A stretch of 55,796 bases of DNA from Nocardioides albidus (GTDB taxonomy: Bacteria; Actinomycetota; Actinomycetes; Propionibacteriales; Nocardioidaceae). Under the pieces are notes generated by a model. The model was not told where the DNA came from. It did not search any database and saw only the letters and a program-made list of their open reading frames with translations. The position numbers and the translations under genes are program-made. This document shows, in pieces, positions 36,799 through 45,745 of the stretch (the stretch's first letter is position 1; each line of letters begins with the position of its first letter). The DNA lies in contig NZ_VDMP01000024.1 in NCBI RefSeq assembly GCF_006335005.1, forward strand, positions 357,678 through 413,473, written 5' to 3'.

Positions 36799-37653
36799 AT
36801 GAGCGACGCACGCATCCCGGGCGCCTTCCTGCGCCCCGGGACCTCCTCCTTCAGCGACTTCCTGGCCGAGAACGCGCCCGACCTGCTGCCGGCGCGGCGC
36901 TCGCTGCCGGCGGGCTCGGCGGCCGAGATCGCTCCGCACGGCACGACCATCGTCGCGGTCACCTTCCCCGGCGGACTGGTGATGGCCGGCGACCGGCGCG
37001 CCACGATGGGCAACGTCATCGCGCAGCGCGACATCCAGAAGGTCTTCCCGGCCGATGAGTACTCCGTGGTCGGCATCGCCGGCACCGCCGGACTCGCCGT
37101 CGAGATGGTCCGGCTGTTCCAGGTCGAGCTCGAGCACTACGAGAAGATCGAGGGCTCGATCCTCTCCCTCGACGGCAAGGCCAACCGGCTCTCTGCACTC
37201 ATCCGCGCCAACCTCGGCATGGCCATGCAGGGCCTCGCCGTCGTCCCGATGTTCGCCGGCTACGACCTCGACAGCGGCACCGGCCGGATCTTCGGGTACG
37301 ACGTCACCGGCGGCCGCCACGAGGAGGCGTCCTTCTTCACCGTCGGCTCGGGCTCGCTGTTCGCCCGCGGCGCGCTGAAGAAGCTCTACCGCGACGACCT
37401 GTCGTCCGACGACGCCGTCCGGGTGTGCCTGCAGGCGCTGTACGACGCCGCGGACGACGACTCCGCCACCGGCGGTCCGGACCTGACCCGCCGGATCTTC
37501 CCGATCGTCTGGGTGGTCACGGCCGACGGCGCCGTCCAGCTCGACGAGGCGGCCATCGGCGCGCTCGCCGACGAGGTGGTCGGTGCCCGGATGGCACGGC
37601 CCGACGGACCGCTGGCCCCCCTGCCCGGCGGCGGAGAGGAGGCGCAGGCATGA
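36799..37653 (+). CDS. prcB: 20S proteasome beta subunit
   Basis: This 284-residue catalytic subunit has a 48-residue propeptide that ends in APHG. Autocleavage would expose Thr49 (TTIVAV), the N-terminal nucleophile. Conserved GDRRATMGN and the active-site Lys/Asp surroundings follow ([14 protein letters not shown] near residue 180). Fourteen copies form the inner rings of the core. The stop overlaps the prcA start (ATGA), so the two subunits are made in equal amounts. The C-terminal 25 residues are Pro/Gly-rich. Confidence 0.97.
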   Translation: MSDARIPGAFLRPGTSSFSDFLAENAPDLLPARRSLPAGSAAEIAPHGTTIVAVTFPGGLVMAGDRRATMGNVIAQRDIQKVFPADEYSVVGIAGTAGLAVEMVRLFQVELEHYEKIEGSILSLDGKANRLSALIRANLGMAMQGLAVVPMFAGYDLDSGTGRIFGYDVTGGRHEEASFFTVGSGSLFARGALKKLYRDDLSSDDAVRVCLQALYDAADDDSATGGPDLTRRIFPIVWVVTADGAVQLDEAAIGALADEVVGARMARPDGPLAPLPGGGEEAQA

Positions 37654-38528
37654 GCACCCCGTTCTACGTCTCGCCCGAGCAGCTCATGAAGGACCGGGCG
37701 GACTTCGCGCGCAAGGGCATCGCCCGCGGCCGGTCGCTGGCCGCCGTCCAGTACGCCGACGGCGTCCTGCTCGTCACCGAGAACCCCTCGCAGGCCCTGC
37801 ACAAGGTCTCCGAGCTCTACGACCGGCTCGCGTTCGCCGCGGTCGGCCGCTACAACGAGTTCGAGAACCTGCGCATCGCCGGCGTCCGGCTCGCCGACAT
37901 GCGCGGGTACGCCTACGACCGCCGCGACGTGACCGGCCGCGGACTCGCGAACGCCTACGCCCAGACCCTCGGCACGATCTTCTCCTCCGGCGGCGAGAAG
38001 CCCTACGAGGTGGAGATCTTCGTCGCCGAGGTCGGGGCCACCGCGGCCGACGACCAGATCTACCGCCTCACCTACGAGGGCCGGGTCGCCGACGAGCACG
38101 GCTTCGCGGTGATGGGCGGCGACAGCGAGACCGTGTCGACCTACCTGTCGGAGCACTACACGCCCGGCGCCTCGCTCGGCGAGGCCCTCACCGTGGCCGT
38201 CGCCGCGCTCGGTCACACCGGCGACGGCGACCGGGTCATCCCGGTCGAGGACCTCGAGGTCGCCGTCCTCGACCGCACCCGCTCGCAGCCGCGGAAGTTC
38301 TCCCGGCTGCGCCCCGCCCGGGTCGCCGAGCTGCTCGGCCCCCGCGGCACCCCCGAGCACGCCGCGCCCCTTCCCGACGACGGCGCACCCGGCACGGGCG
38401 CGACCACCTCGAGCACCGACGACCCCGCCGACCCCACCGACCAGGTCTCCGGCAACGTCGCCCCCTTGGAGAACCCGAGCACGGGCGAGCCACCTTCGGG
38501 TGAGCCGCCCGTCGCCCCGCCCCTGTAG
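37650..38528 (+). CDS. prcA: 20S proteasome alpha subunit
   Basis: This 292-residue subunit forms the outer gated rings that dock with Mpa. It starts [20 protein letters not shown], with the gate residues and the H0 helix. [34 protein letters not shown] and [10 protein letters not shown] are family signatures. From about residue 235 the chain becomes a Pro/Thr/Asp/Gly-rich tail ending PPVAPPL, which makes it some 45 residues longer than the mycobacterial subunit as I recall. The tail is probably disordered. Confidence 0.96.
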   Translation: MSTPFYVSPEQLMKDRADFARKGIARGRSLAAVQYADGVLLVTENPSQALHKVSELYDRLAFAAVGRYNEFENLRIAGVRLADMRGYAYDRRDVTGRGLANAYAQTLGTIFSSGGEKPYEVEIFVAEVGATAADDQIYRLTYEGRVADEHGFAVMGGDSETVSTYLSEHYTPGASLGEALTVAVAALGHTGDGDRVIPVEDLEVAVLDRTRSQPRKFSRLRPARVAELLGPRGTPEHAAPLPDDGAPGTGATTSSTDDPADPTDQVSGNVAPLENPSTGEPPSGEPPVAPPL

Positions 38529-38544
38529 CTGGGCACTGGGTCGA

Positions 38545-38576
38545 ATTGATGCGGTTCGGTCCCAAACCGCATCAAT
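38545..38576. repeat. GCGGTT-N8-AACCGC palindrome, copy 4
   Basis: It has 12-bp arms ATTGATGCGGTT and AACCGCATCAAT around CGGTCCCA. It lies between the convergent prcA and FAD-Rieske stops. Its last base is part of the oxidoreductase stop codon. Confidence 0.8.
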
Positions 38577-40009
38577 CACCGCAGCGGCCGAACCGCCGGC
38601 CCCTCCAGCACCGACCCGTCGGCCGCGAACCGCGACCCGTGGAGGGGGCAGTCCCAGGAGTCCTCGGCGTCGTTCCAGGTGAGGACAGCGCCGAGGTGGG
38701 TGCACAGGGGAGGGCGGTCGGCGGCGAGCAGGCGGCCGGCGTGTCCGCAGGCCATCTGCCAGCCGACCTCGGCGTTCACGACGGCGGCGCGCCCGGCGGC
38801 GAGGACCTCCCGGGGTGCCCAGGTCCGCAGCGCCCGGCCCCACGAGGGCGGCTCACCGCCCAGCAGGTCGGCGGCCAGCAGCAGCGCGGCGGCGGGTGCG
38901 GTGGACAGGCCCCACTTGTCCATCCCGGTGACGACCTGGATCCGGTGGTCGCCGGGGACGGCGGGGCCGACATAGGGGAGTCCGTCGATCGGGGACTGGT
39001 CCTGGGCGGACCAGACGTGGCGCACCTCGGAGCCGGGGAAGGTCTCGCGCGCCCAGGCGAGCAGCCGGTCGAGCCGCTCGCCGGCCGACCCGCGCCCGGT
39101 GACATGTCCCGAGCCGCCCACCATGAGCAGCTCCTCGTCCGCGCCGTCACGGACCGAGCGCAGCGACCGGACCTGCTGGTCCGACGACAGGTGCATCCCG
39201 TCGGGCACCCAGTCGGAGGTCAGCGTCGCCGCGTAGGAGCGCTGGGGCTGGAGGCGGGCGAAGAAGCCGCCGCGCATCATCGCGGGCTGGTTGGTCGCCA
39301 TCACGACCGCCGTGGCGCGCACCTCGGCCCCTTCGGTGCGCACCACCACCTCGTCGTCGGCCCGGTCGACCGCCTCGACCCGCGTGGCCTCGCGGATGAC
39401 GCCGCCCTCCGCGACGACCTCCGCGACCAGCGCGACCAGCAGCTCCATGGCATCGAGCTGGAACTGGTCCTCCAGCCGCACCGCGCCCAACACCTCGAAG
39501 GGCAGCTCCGTGGACCGGGTCCAGGTGACGTCGAGCCCCGAGGTCCGCGCCGCGGCGAGCTCGCCCTGGGCCCGCAGCATGCCGATCCGGGTGGTCGCGT
39601 ACGTCGTCGCGTGCCGCGGCTCGACCCCCACACCGTGCTCGACGCAGAACCGCCGCAGCCAGGCCTGGCCCTCCCGCCCGGCCTCCACGTAGTCCACGTA
39701 GGCGCGGGCGACCGACGGCGGGTTGCGACGCAGGACGCGGCTCATCTTGGTGCCCTGCAGCAGGCTGACCTTCCCGGTCGTGTGCCCGGTCGTGCCGTCA
39801 CCGATCCGGCGCGCCTCGAGCACGACCACGGACCGTCCGCCCCGGGCCAGGAGGAGGGCGCAGAGCAGACCGCACAGGCCGCCGCCGACCACCGCGACGT
39901 CGTACGACGCCGACTCGGCGAGCGGCGGGAAGGGCCCGGGCCGCGGCCGGCCGAACCAGACCGGGGCGCTGGCGGACGGACGAGGTGAGAAGTCTTCGGG
40001 CGCGTTCAT
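38576..40009 (-). CDS. FAD-dependent oxidoreductase with Rieske domain
   Basis: This 477-residue protein is an amine-oxidase/DAO-type flavoprotein fused to a C-terminal Rieske [2Fe-2S] domain. The FAD-binding DVAVVGGGLCGLLCALLLARGG is near residue 30-51, and VVTGMDKWGLSTAP is the C-terminal FAD contact. The Rieske ligands are CTHLG (about 432) and CPLHGSRF (about 450). The substrate is unknown. It lies inside the proteasome locus but points the other way, divergent from pafA (TACTGA 6 nt before its ATG), and is not an obvious partner of pupylation. Confidence 0.88.
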   Translation of the reverse strand: MNAPEDFSPRPSASAPVWFGRPRPGPFPPLAESASYDVAVVGGGLCGLLCALLLARGGRSVVVLEARRIGDGTTGHTTGKVSLLQGTKMSRVLRRNPPSVARAYVDYVEAGREGQAWLRRFCVEHGVGVEPRHATTYATTRIGMLRAQGELAAARTSGLDVTWTRSTELPFEVLGAVRLEDQFQLDAMELLVALVAEVVAEGGVIREATRVEAVDRADDEVVVRTEGAEVRATAVVMATNQPAMMRGGFFARLQPQRSYAATLTSDWVPDGMHLSSDQQVRSLRSVRDGADEELLMVGGSGHVTGRGSAGERLDRLLAWARETFPGSEVRHVWSAQDQSPIDGLPYVGPAVPGDHRIQVVTGMDKWGLSTAPAAALLLAADLLGGEPPSWGRALRTWAPREVLAAGRAAVVNAEVGWQMACGHAGRLLAADRPPLCTHLGAVLTWNDAEDSWDCPLHGSRFAADGSVLEGPAVRPLR

Positions 40010-40041
40010 GCTGGTTCAGTACCCCGCGCGCACCACAGCAG

Positions 40042-40047
40042 TAATGT
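40042..40047 (+). promoter_or_regulatory. -10 element, leaderless (pafA)
   Basis: TAATGT, 6 nt before ATG 40054. A weaker TACTGA (40016-40021, minus strand) lies 6 nt before the divergent ATG 40009. Confidence 0.5.
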
Positions 40048-40053
40048 TCTGAC

Positions 40054-41415
40054 ATGGACCGTCGTATCTTCGGCATCGAGAACGAGTACGGCGTCACGTG
40101 CACCTTCCGCGGACAGCGACGCCTGAGCCCCGACGAGGTGGCGCGCTACCTCTTCCGCAAGGTCGTCAGCTGGGGGCGCAGCAGCAACGTGTTCCTCCGC
40201 AACGGCGCCCGGCTCTACCTCGACGTGGGCAGCCACCCGGAGTACGCCACGCCGGAGTGCGACGACGTGACCGAGCTGGTCACCCACGACAAGGCGGGGG
40301 AGCGGGTCCTCGAGGGCCTGCTGCTCGACGCGGAGCAGCGCCTGCACGACGAGGGGATCGCGGGCGAGATCTACCTGTTCAAGAACAACACCGACTCCGC
40401 GGGCAACTCCTACGGCTGCCACGAGAACTACCTGGTGAGTCGGGCCGGCGAGTTCTCGCGGCTGGCCGACATCCTCATCCCGTTCCTGGTGACCCGCCAG
40501 ATCATCGTCGGCGCCGGGAAGGTGACCCAGACGCCGCGCGGGACCAGCTATTCGGTCAGCCAGCGCGCCGAGCACATCTGGGAGGGCGTGAGCAGCGCGA
40601 CCACCCGCAGCCGCCCGATCATCAACACCCGAGACGAGCCGCACGCCGACGCGGAGAAGTACCGCCGCCTGCACGTCATCGTCGGCGACTCCAACATGAG
40701 CGAGACGACGACGATGCTCAAGGTCGCCTCCTGCGACCTCGTGCTGCGGATGATCGAGGAGGGCGTGGTGATGCGCGACCTCACCATGGAGAACCCGATC
40801 CGGGCGATCCGGGAGATCTCCCACGACGTCACCGGGCGGCGCAAGATCCGCCTGGCCAACGGCCGCGAGGCCAGCGCGCTCGACATCCAGGGCGAGTACC
40901 TCTCCAAGGCGCGGGACTTCGTCGACCGGCGTGCGATCTCGACGCCGGTCATCGAGCGTGCGCTGGACCTGTGGGAGCGGGGTCTCAAGGCGGTCGAGTC
41001 GGACGACCTCGGTCTGGTCGACCGGGAGATCGACTGGGTCATCAAGTGGAAGCTGATCGACCGCTACCGCGCCAAGCACGGCATCCCGCTCAGCCACCCT
41101 CGGGTCGCCCAGCTCGACCTCGCCTACCACGACATCCACCGCGGCCGCGGCCTCTACTACCTGCTCGAGAAGCGCGGCGCCGTGGCGCGGGTCGCCAGCG
41201 ATCTCAAGATCTTCGAGGCGAAGTCGGTCCCGCCGCAGAACACCCGGGCCCGCCTGCGGGGCGAGTTCATCCGTCGCGCGCAGGAGCGGCGCCGCGACTT
41301 CACGGTCGACTGGGTGCACCTCAAGCTCAACGACCAGGCGCAGCGCACCGTGCTGTGCAAGGACCCGTTCCGGGCGTACGACGAGCGCGTGCAACGCCTG
41401 ATCGACGGCATGTGA
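40054..41415 (+). CDS. pafA: Pup--protein ligase PafA
   Basis: This 453-residue glutamine-synthetase-like ligase attaches the C-terminal Glu of Pup to substrate lysines using ATP. It starts [15 protein letters not shown], with metal-binding Glu9. [16 protein letters not shown] carries catalytic Asp57, and [19 protein letters not shown] is the ATP/metal region. [19 protein letters not shown] is shared with Dop, but the Dop-loop is absent, as expected for the ligase. It is the last of the pupylation enzymes, separated from prcA by the divergent flavoprotein gene. Confidence 0.97.
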   Translation: MDRRIFGIENEYGVTCTFRGQRRLSPDEVARYLFRKVVSWGRSSNVFLRNGARLYLDVGSHPEYATPECDDVTELVTHDKAGERVLEGLLLDAEQRLHDEGIAGEIYLFKNNTDSAGNSYGCHENYLVSRAGEFSRLADILIPFLVTRQIIVGAGKVTQTPRGTSYSVSQRAEHIWEGVSSATTRSRPIINTRDEPHADAEKYRRLHVIVGDSNMSETTTMLKVASCDLVLRMIEEGVVMRDLTMENPIRAIREISHDVTGRRKIRLANGREASALDIQGEYLSKARDFVDRRAISTPVIERALDLWERGLKAVESDDLGLVDREIDWVIKWKLIDRYRAKHGIPLSHPRVAQLDLAYHDIHRGRGLYYLLEKRGAVARVASDLKIFEAKSVPPQNTRARLRGEFIRRAQERRRDFTVDWVHLKLNDQAQRTVLCKDPFRAYDERVQRLIDGM

Positions 41416-41418
41416 ACA

Positions 41419-41439
41419 CACGGGGGCGCCGCACCCGTG
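41419..41439 (+). terminator. Hairpin after pafA
   Basis: CACGGG (41419-41424) pairs with CCCGTG (41434-41439). It starts 4 nt past the pafA stop and is followed by a C/G-rich run without T-tract. Confidence 0.4.
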
Positions 41440-41492
41440 GCCCCCCGCTGGGACCTCCGCCCCCAGACCCCTGTTCTGCTGGGCGCTGTGGG

Positions 41493-41498
41493 TAAGGT
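41493..41498 (+). promoter_or_regulatory. -10 element, leaderless (FKBP lipoprotein gene)
   Basis: TAAGGT, 6 nt before GTG 41505. This spacing supports GTG 41505 over ATG 41511 as start. Confidence 0.5.
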
Positions 41499-41504
41499 TT
41501 GCGC

Positions 41505-42623
41505 GTGCTGATGCGCCTGCGACGTCCCTCCGTGCTCCTCCTCTCCTCCCTGCTGCCGGCGAGCCTGGTGCTCGCGGCCTGCGGCGGGTCCGACTCCGAC
41601 GAGGCCAAGGGTCTCGACGCGGTGACGGTCAGCGGCCCGGTCGGTGAGACGCCCACGCTCGACTGGAAGTCGGTCATGACCGCCGAGAAGCCGAAGGCGA
41701 AGGTCCTCACGGACGGCGACGGCGAGGCGCTGGAGAAGGGCGACGTCGTACGCGTCGAGTTCACCCTCGCCGACGGCTGGACCCACAAGATCGCCTACGA
41801 CAGCTACGCCCCCGAGTCGCTCAGCACCCTGGTCACGGTCGGCACCGAGAAGGAACCGCAGAGCCTCACCGACCTGCTCTCCCTCGGCTTCGCCGACCAG
41901 ATCAAGGCGGGCCAGAAGATCGGCAGCCGGATGGCCGTCACCGTCGGCAGCGAGGAGGTCTTCGGCGACTACCTCGGCAGCCAGGCCGCCGGGCTGCTCG
42001 CCGGCCTCGACATCGGCAACGAGGACGGTCTGCTCTTCGTCGCCGACATCGCCGGGCTCGCCGGGCCGGAGGGCACCGACGAGGCGGCGCCGGCCTGGGC
42101 GCCGAAGATCGTCGAGGAGAACGGCGTGCCCACCGGCCTGGACTTCACGGGCGCGCCGAAGCCGAGTGGCAAGCTCGAGGTCGCGACCCTGACCAAGGGC
42201 ACCGGGCCGGCGGTGACCAAGGGCCAGACGATCCTGGCCAACTACCTCGGCCAGATCCCCGGCGCCGAGAAGCCCTTCGACGCCAGCTACCCCAAGGGCA
42301 GCGCCCTGGAGGCCGTCGTCGGCGGCAAGGGCGCCTCGGTCGTCAAGGGCTGGTCGAAGGCCCTCGTCGGTCTGCCCGTCGGCAGCCGGGTGCTGATCCA
42401 GATCCCGCCGAAGCTCGGGTACGGCGACAAGGCGCAGGGCGAGGACATCCCGGCCAACTCCACCCTCTACTTCGTCGTCGACATCCTCGACGCCGCCGAC
42501 ACGCCGCCGGCCCCGGAGCCCGCCCCCGCGGACACGGCCGCCCCGACCGACGGCGCCGCCCCGACCGACGGCGCGACCACCCCCAGCGTCGAGCCGAGCA
42601 CGGATGCCAGCACCGAAGAGTGA
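41505..42623 (+). CDS. FKBP-type peptidyl-prolyl isomerase lipoprotein
   Basis: This protein of about 372 residues has a lipoprotein signal (LLLSSLLPASLVLAAC, lipidation at the Cys). The C-terminal FKBP domain (about 220-330) shows TKGQTILANYLGQIPG, then KGWSKALVGLPVGSRVLIQIP and GYGDKAQGEDIPANSTLYFVVDI. The N-terminal half is a diverged, probably inactive FKBP-like copy (KGDVVRVEFTLADGW). The tail is Pro/Ala/Thr-rich with PTDGA repeats. It probably folds exported proteins at the membrane face. It overlaps pafB by 20 bp, so it is likely in the same operon. Confidence 0.88.
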   Translation: MLMRLRRPSVLLLSSLLPASLVLAACGGSDSDEAKGLDAVTVSGPVGETPTLDWKSVMTAEKPKAKVLTDGDGEALEKGDVVRVEFTLADGWTHKIAYDSYAPESLSTLVTVGTEKEPQSLTDLLSLGFADQIKAGQKIGSRMAVTVGSEEVFGDYLGSQAAGLLAGLDIGNEDGLLFVADIAGLAGPEGTDEAAPAWAPKIVEENGVPTGLDFTGAPKPSGKLEVATLTKGTGPAVTKGQTILANYLGQIPGAEKPFDASYPKGSALEAVVGGKGASVVKGWSKALVGLPVGSRVLIQIPPKLGYGDKAQGEDIPANSTLYFVVDILDAADTPPAPEPAPADTAAPTDGAAPTDGATTPSVEPSTDASTEE

Positions 42624-43566
42624 GCGCCTCCTCAACCTGCTGATCATGCTCCTGGTGCAGCGCAGGCCGATCGCCAAGGAGCGGATCCGCGAGCTGCTGT
42701 ACCCCGACTCCCGCCCGGACGCCTTCGAGAAGATGTTCGAGCGGGACAAGGAGGAGCTGCGCAGTCTCGGCGTCCCCATCGAGGTCGCCACGATCGACCC
42801 TCTCTTCGAGGACGAGGTCGGCTACCGGATCCCACCCGAGGCGTTCGCGCTGCCCGATGTCGAGCTCACCCAGGAGGAGGCGGCCGTCGTCGGCATCGCC
42901 TCGCGCGTGTGGCAGCACGCCACCATGGCCCAAGCCACCACGGACGCCGTCCGCAAGCTGACCGCCGCCGGGATCGACGTCGACCTCGACGCGCTGGAGA
43001 TCGCCCGGCCGCTGCTGACCGCCGAGGAGCCCGCGTTCGAGCGATGCTGGGTGGCCGTGTGCGAGCGCACCGCGATCGAGTTCGACTACCAGCGCCCCGA
43101 CGCCGACGCTCCGATGCGCCGCCGGGTCCAGCCCTGGGGCGTCGTGCGCTACTCCGGGCGCTGGTATCTCGTCGGGTACGACGCCGACCGCCGCGCCGAG
43201 CGCGTGTTCCGCCTCTCCCGCGTCCAGGGCGAGGTGCGCCTCGTCGGACCGCCCGGCGCCTACGACGTCCCGCCGGAGACCGACGTGCGCCAGATCGCCC
43301 GCCGGATGGCACCCCCCATGCCCACCACCACCGCCGTGCTCCTGGTGCGTGAGGGGGCCGGCCACGGCCTGCGCCGCGCCGCGGAGCGGATCGAGGTCGG
43401 CGTCGCGGGCCCTGACGACCACACCGGCTGGGACCGCCTGGTGCTCGTCCGCCCGACCCAGGGCCTCGCCGACGAGGTGCTCTCGCACGGTCCCGACGTC
43501 GTCCTCGTCGAGCCCGTGGCGGTGCGCGAGCAGGTCGTCGCGCGACTCACGCAGGCGCTCTCGTGA
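42604..43566 (+). CDS. pafB: WYL-domain regulator PafB
   Basis: This 320-residue regulator has an N-terminal winged helix (SERLLNLLIMLLVQRRPIAKERI, ELLYP) and a WYL domain. The WYL core is RVQPWGVVRYSGRWYLVGYD at about residues 177-196, and a WCX C-terminal domain follows. With PafC it activates the RecA/LexA-independent DNA-damage response in mycobacteria. The WYL domain is thought to sense single-stranded nucleic acid. Despite its name it is not part of the proteasome. The start overlaps the FKBP gene end by 20 bp, and the stop overlaps pafC by 4 bp. Confidence 0.93.
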   Translation: MPAPKSERLLNLLIMLLVQRRPIAKERIRELLYPDSRPDAFEKMFERDKEELRSLGVPIEVATIDPLFEDEVGYRIPPEAFALPDVELTQEEAAVVGIASRVWQHATMAQATTDAVRKLTAAGIDVDLDALEIARPLLTAEEPAFERCWVAVCERTAIEFDYQRPDADAPMRRRVQPWGVVRYSGRWYLVGYDADRRAERVFRLSRVQGEVRLVGPPGAYDVPPETDVRQIARRMAPPMPTTTAVLLVREGAGHGLRRAAERIEVGVAGPDDHTGWDRLVLVRPTQGLADEVLSHGPDVVLVEPVAVREQVVARLTQALS

Positions 43567-44573
43567 GCCGGCAGACCCCGGCGCCGGGGGCGCGCGACCA
43601 GGTGGCCCGGCTGCTGACGCTGGTGCCGTTCCTGCACCACCGCGACGGTGTGCGGCTGGAGGAGGCGGCGGCCCTGCTCGGTACGACGCCGAAGCAGGTC
43701 GTGCAGGATCTCAAGGTCCTGTTCATGTGCGGTCTGCCCGGTGGGCTGCCGGACGACCTGATCGACGTGGACCTCGACGCGATCGTCACCGAGGAGGGGA
43801 GCCCGGTCACCGAGGGGGTGATCCGGGTGGAGAACGCCGACTACCTCGCGCGGCCCCTGCGGCTGAGCGCGACCGAGGCCTCGGCCATGATCGTGGCGCT
43901 GCGGATGCTCCGCGACACCGGTTCGGCGGGTGCCACGCCCGAGCTGGTCGACCGGGTCCTGGCCAAGCTGGAGGCTGCCGCGGGGGCGCCGCACGTCGAG
44001 ATCACCCCGTCCCCGCGCGACGCGCAGCAGGTCCGGGTCGCGCAGCTGACGGCGCTGGTCGACGAGGCGGTCGCCCGGGGCGTCCAGCTCCGGCTGCTCT
44101 ACTTCGTGCCCTCCCGCGACGAGGAGTCGGAGCGGGTGGTGGACCCGTACGGCGTGGTCGCGCACGGCGTCTTCTCCTATCTCGACGCCCACTGCCACCG
44201 CGCCGAGGACGACCGGCTGTTCCGCCTCGACCGGATCACGAAGGCCGAGCTGCTTCCCTCACCGCGGACCACTCCCGCGCGAGCGCCGAGGGATCTCGCC
44301 GAGGGGCTCTTCAACGACGACGCCACCCCGGACGCCACCGTGGTCACCCTCCGACTCGAACCGCCCGCGACCTGGGCGACCGACTACTACCCGATGCGCG
44401 ACGTCCGCCCCCGGGAGGATGGCTCCGCGGAGGTCGACCTCGTCGTGGTGGACCGCCGGTGGCTGACCCGGCTGCTGCTGCGCCTGGCCCCGCACGCGAC
44501 GGTGGTGCGGCCCGCAGAGTTCACCGAGACGTTCACTGCCCGTGCACAGGAGACCCTCAGTCTCTACCGGTGA
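43563..44573 (+). CDS. pafC: WYL-domain regulator PafC
   Basis: This 336-residue protein is the partner of PafB with the same layout. The winged helix is DGVRLEEAAALLGTTPKQVVQDLKVL (written in part: LEEAAALLGTTPKQVVQDL). The middle domain has LRLSATEASAMIVALRMLR, and the WYL region is ERVVDPYGVVAHGVFSYLDA. The W of WYL is replaced here, as is common in PafC. The GTG start overlaps the pafB stop (GTGA), consistent with a PafBC heterodimer. Confidence 0.92.
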   Translation: MSRQTPAPGARDQVARLLTLVPFLHHRDGVRLEEAAALLGTTPKQVVQDLKVLFMCGLPGGLPDDLIDVDLDAIVTEEGSPVTEGVIRVENADYLARPLRLSATEASAMIVALRMLRDTGSAGATPELVDRVLAKLEAAAGAPHVEITPSPRDAQQVRVAQLTALVDEAVARGVQLRLLYFVPSRDEESERVVDPYGVVAHGVFSYLDAHCHRAEDDRLFRLDRITKAELLPSPRTTPARAPRDLAEGLFNDDATPDATVVTLRLEPPATWATDYYPMRDVRPREDGSAEVDLVVVDRRWLTRLLLRLAPHATVVRPAEFTETFTARAQETLSLYR

Positions 44574-44581
44574 CAGGGGCG

Positions 44582-44587
44582 TAGCAT
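44582..44587 (+). promoter_or_regulatory. -10 element of tatA
   Basis: TAGCAT just after the pafC stop. An in-frame ATG at 44586 overlaps it and is therefore unlikely to be the start; ATG 44634 follows a leader of about 40 nt. Confidence 0.45.
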
Positions 44588-44633
44588 GGACCCTGACCGC
44601 AGAACCCCGACGATCGAGAGTTGGTCCACGCCG

Positions 44634-44906
44634 ATGTTTCCCCTGATCGGAATGCCCCAGGGCGCCGAGTGGCTCATCATCCTGGCGATCGTGGTGCTGG
44701 TCTTCGGCGCCGCGAAGCTTCCCGACCTGGCGCGCGGCACGGGCCAGGCACTGCGGATCTTCAAGGCGGAGACCAAAGGTCTGCGCGACGACGAGGACGA
44801 GAAGAAGCCGACCAAGCCGGCCGGTGAGCTCAACGCCGCCGACGCCCGCCTCGACGACGTGACCGAGGCCGAGATCGTCGACGAGCGCCGCGAGAACAAC
44901 GCCTGA
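44634..44906 (+). CDS. tatA: Twin-arginine translocase subunit TatA
   Basis: This 90-residue protein has one N-terminal membrane helix (AEWLIILAIVVLVFGAAKLP), the Gly hinge and amphipathic helix (LARGTGQALRIFKAET), and an acidic tail. TatA oligomers form the passage for folded proteins with twin-Arg signals. Phe-Gly before the amphipathic helix is conserved. ATG 44634 fits family length. tatC follows 2 bp later; no tatB is present here, as in mycobacteria where tatB lies elsewhere. Confidence 0.94.
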   Translation: MFPLIGMPQGAEWLIILAIVVLVFGAAKLPDLARGTGQALRIFKAETKGLRDDEDEKKPTKPAGELNAADARLDDVTEAEIVDERRENNA

Positions 44907-44908
44907 CC

Positions 44909-45745
44909 TTGGCTCGCACGGGTCTTCTCAAGCTCTTCATCGGAAAGCCCGTCCATCCCGTCGGCGACGACGGACGGATGGCGCTGTCCGACCACCTGCG
45001 GGAGTTGCGCGCCCGCGTCCTCAAGGGCGCCTTCGTGCTGCTCGCCGCCTTCGTGGTGGCGCTCTTCTTCTTCGACCCGATCTTCGCGATCGTCAACGAG
45101 CCCTACCAGCAGGCGCGAGAGTCGCTCGGTCACGACCGGACGATCGCGACCACCAGCGGGGTGGCGGGCGGCTTCCTGCTCTACCTCAAGCTGTGCGGGC
45201 TGGCCGCGGTGATCGGAACCAGCCCGTTCTGGCTCTACCAGATCTGGGCGTTCGTGCTGCCCGGGCTGCACTCCAACGAGAAGCGCTGGACGATCCTGTT
45301 CGCCATCATCGCCGGCCCGCTGTTCATCGGCGGGATCGCCCTGGGCTATCTCACCCTGCCCAAGGGCCTGGAGATCCTGATCGGGTTCACCCAGGCCGAT
45401 CTCACCAACCTGGTCGAGTTCAACGACTACCTGAGCTTCTTCACCCGGACCCTGCTCGTCTTCGGGATCGCGTTCGAGATCCCGGTGTTCGTCGTCCTGC
45501 TCAACATGGCCGGCGTGGTCAAGGGCAAGGCGCTGGGTGCGTCGCGGCCGTGGATCATCGTGGGCTCGTTCGTGTTCGCCGCGATCGCCACCCCGTCGGG
45601 CGACCCGTTCACCATGACGTTCATGGCGGTGCCGATGGTGGTGCTGTTCTTCATCTCCGAGGTGATCGCCCGCCTCAACGACCGCCGCCGCGCCGGGCGG
45701 ACGATCAACGCGGGTCTCTCGCCCGACGAGGCCAGCCCGCTCTGA
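44909..45745 (+). CDS. tatC: Twin-arginine translocase subunit TatC
   Basis: This 278-residue protein has six membrane segments and is the signal-peptide receptor of the Tat system. The N-terminal DHLRELRARVLKG and the periplasmic-loop region FWLYQIWAFVLPGLHSNEKR are signatures. ATPSGDPFTMTFMAVPM near the end is also conserved. The start is taken as TTG 44909, because actinobacterial homologues share the HPVGDDGRMALSDHLRE opening; ATG 44978 is an alternative. Confidence 0.95.
   Translation: MARTGLLKLFIGKPVHPVGDDGRMALSDHLRELRARVLKGAFVLLAAFVVALFFFDPIFAIVNEPYQQARESLGHDRTIATTSGVAGGFLLYLKLCGLAAVIGTSPFWLYQIWAFVLPGLHSNEKRWTILFAIIAGPLFIGGIALGYLTLPKGLEILIGFTQADLTNLVEFNDYLSFFTRTLLVFGIAFEIPVFVVLLNMAGVVKGKALGASRPWIIVGSFVFAAIATPSGDPFTMTFMAVPMVVLFFISEVIARLNDRRRAGRTINAGLSPDEASPL

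Noticed and set aside
41511..41513. ATG 41511 as start of the FKBP lipoprotein
   Set aside because: GTG 41505 is 6 nt after TAAGGT, matching the leaderless spacing seen across the window; the difference is only two residues.
44586..44633. Longer TatA start at ATG 44586
   Set aside because: It overlaps the TAGCAT -10 element and would add 16 residues before the normal TatA membrane helix.
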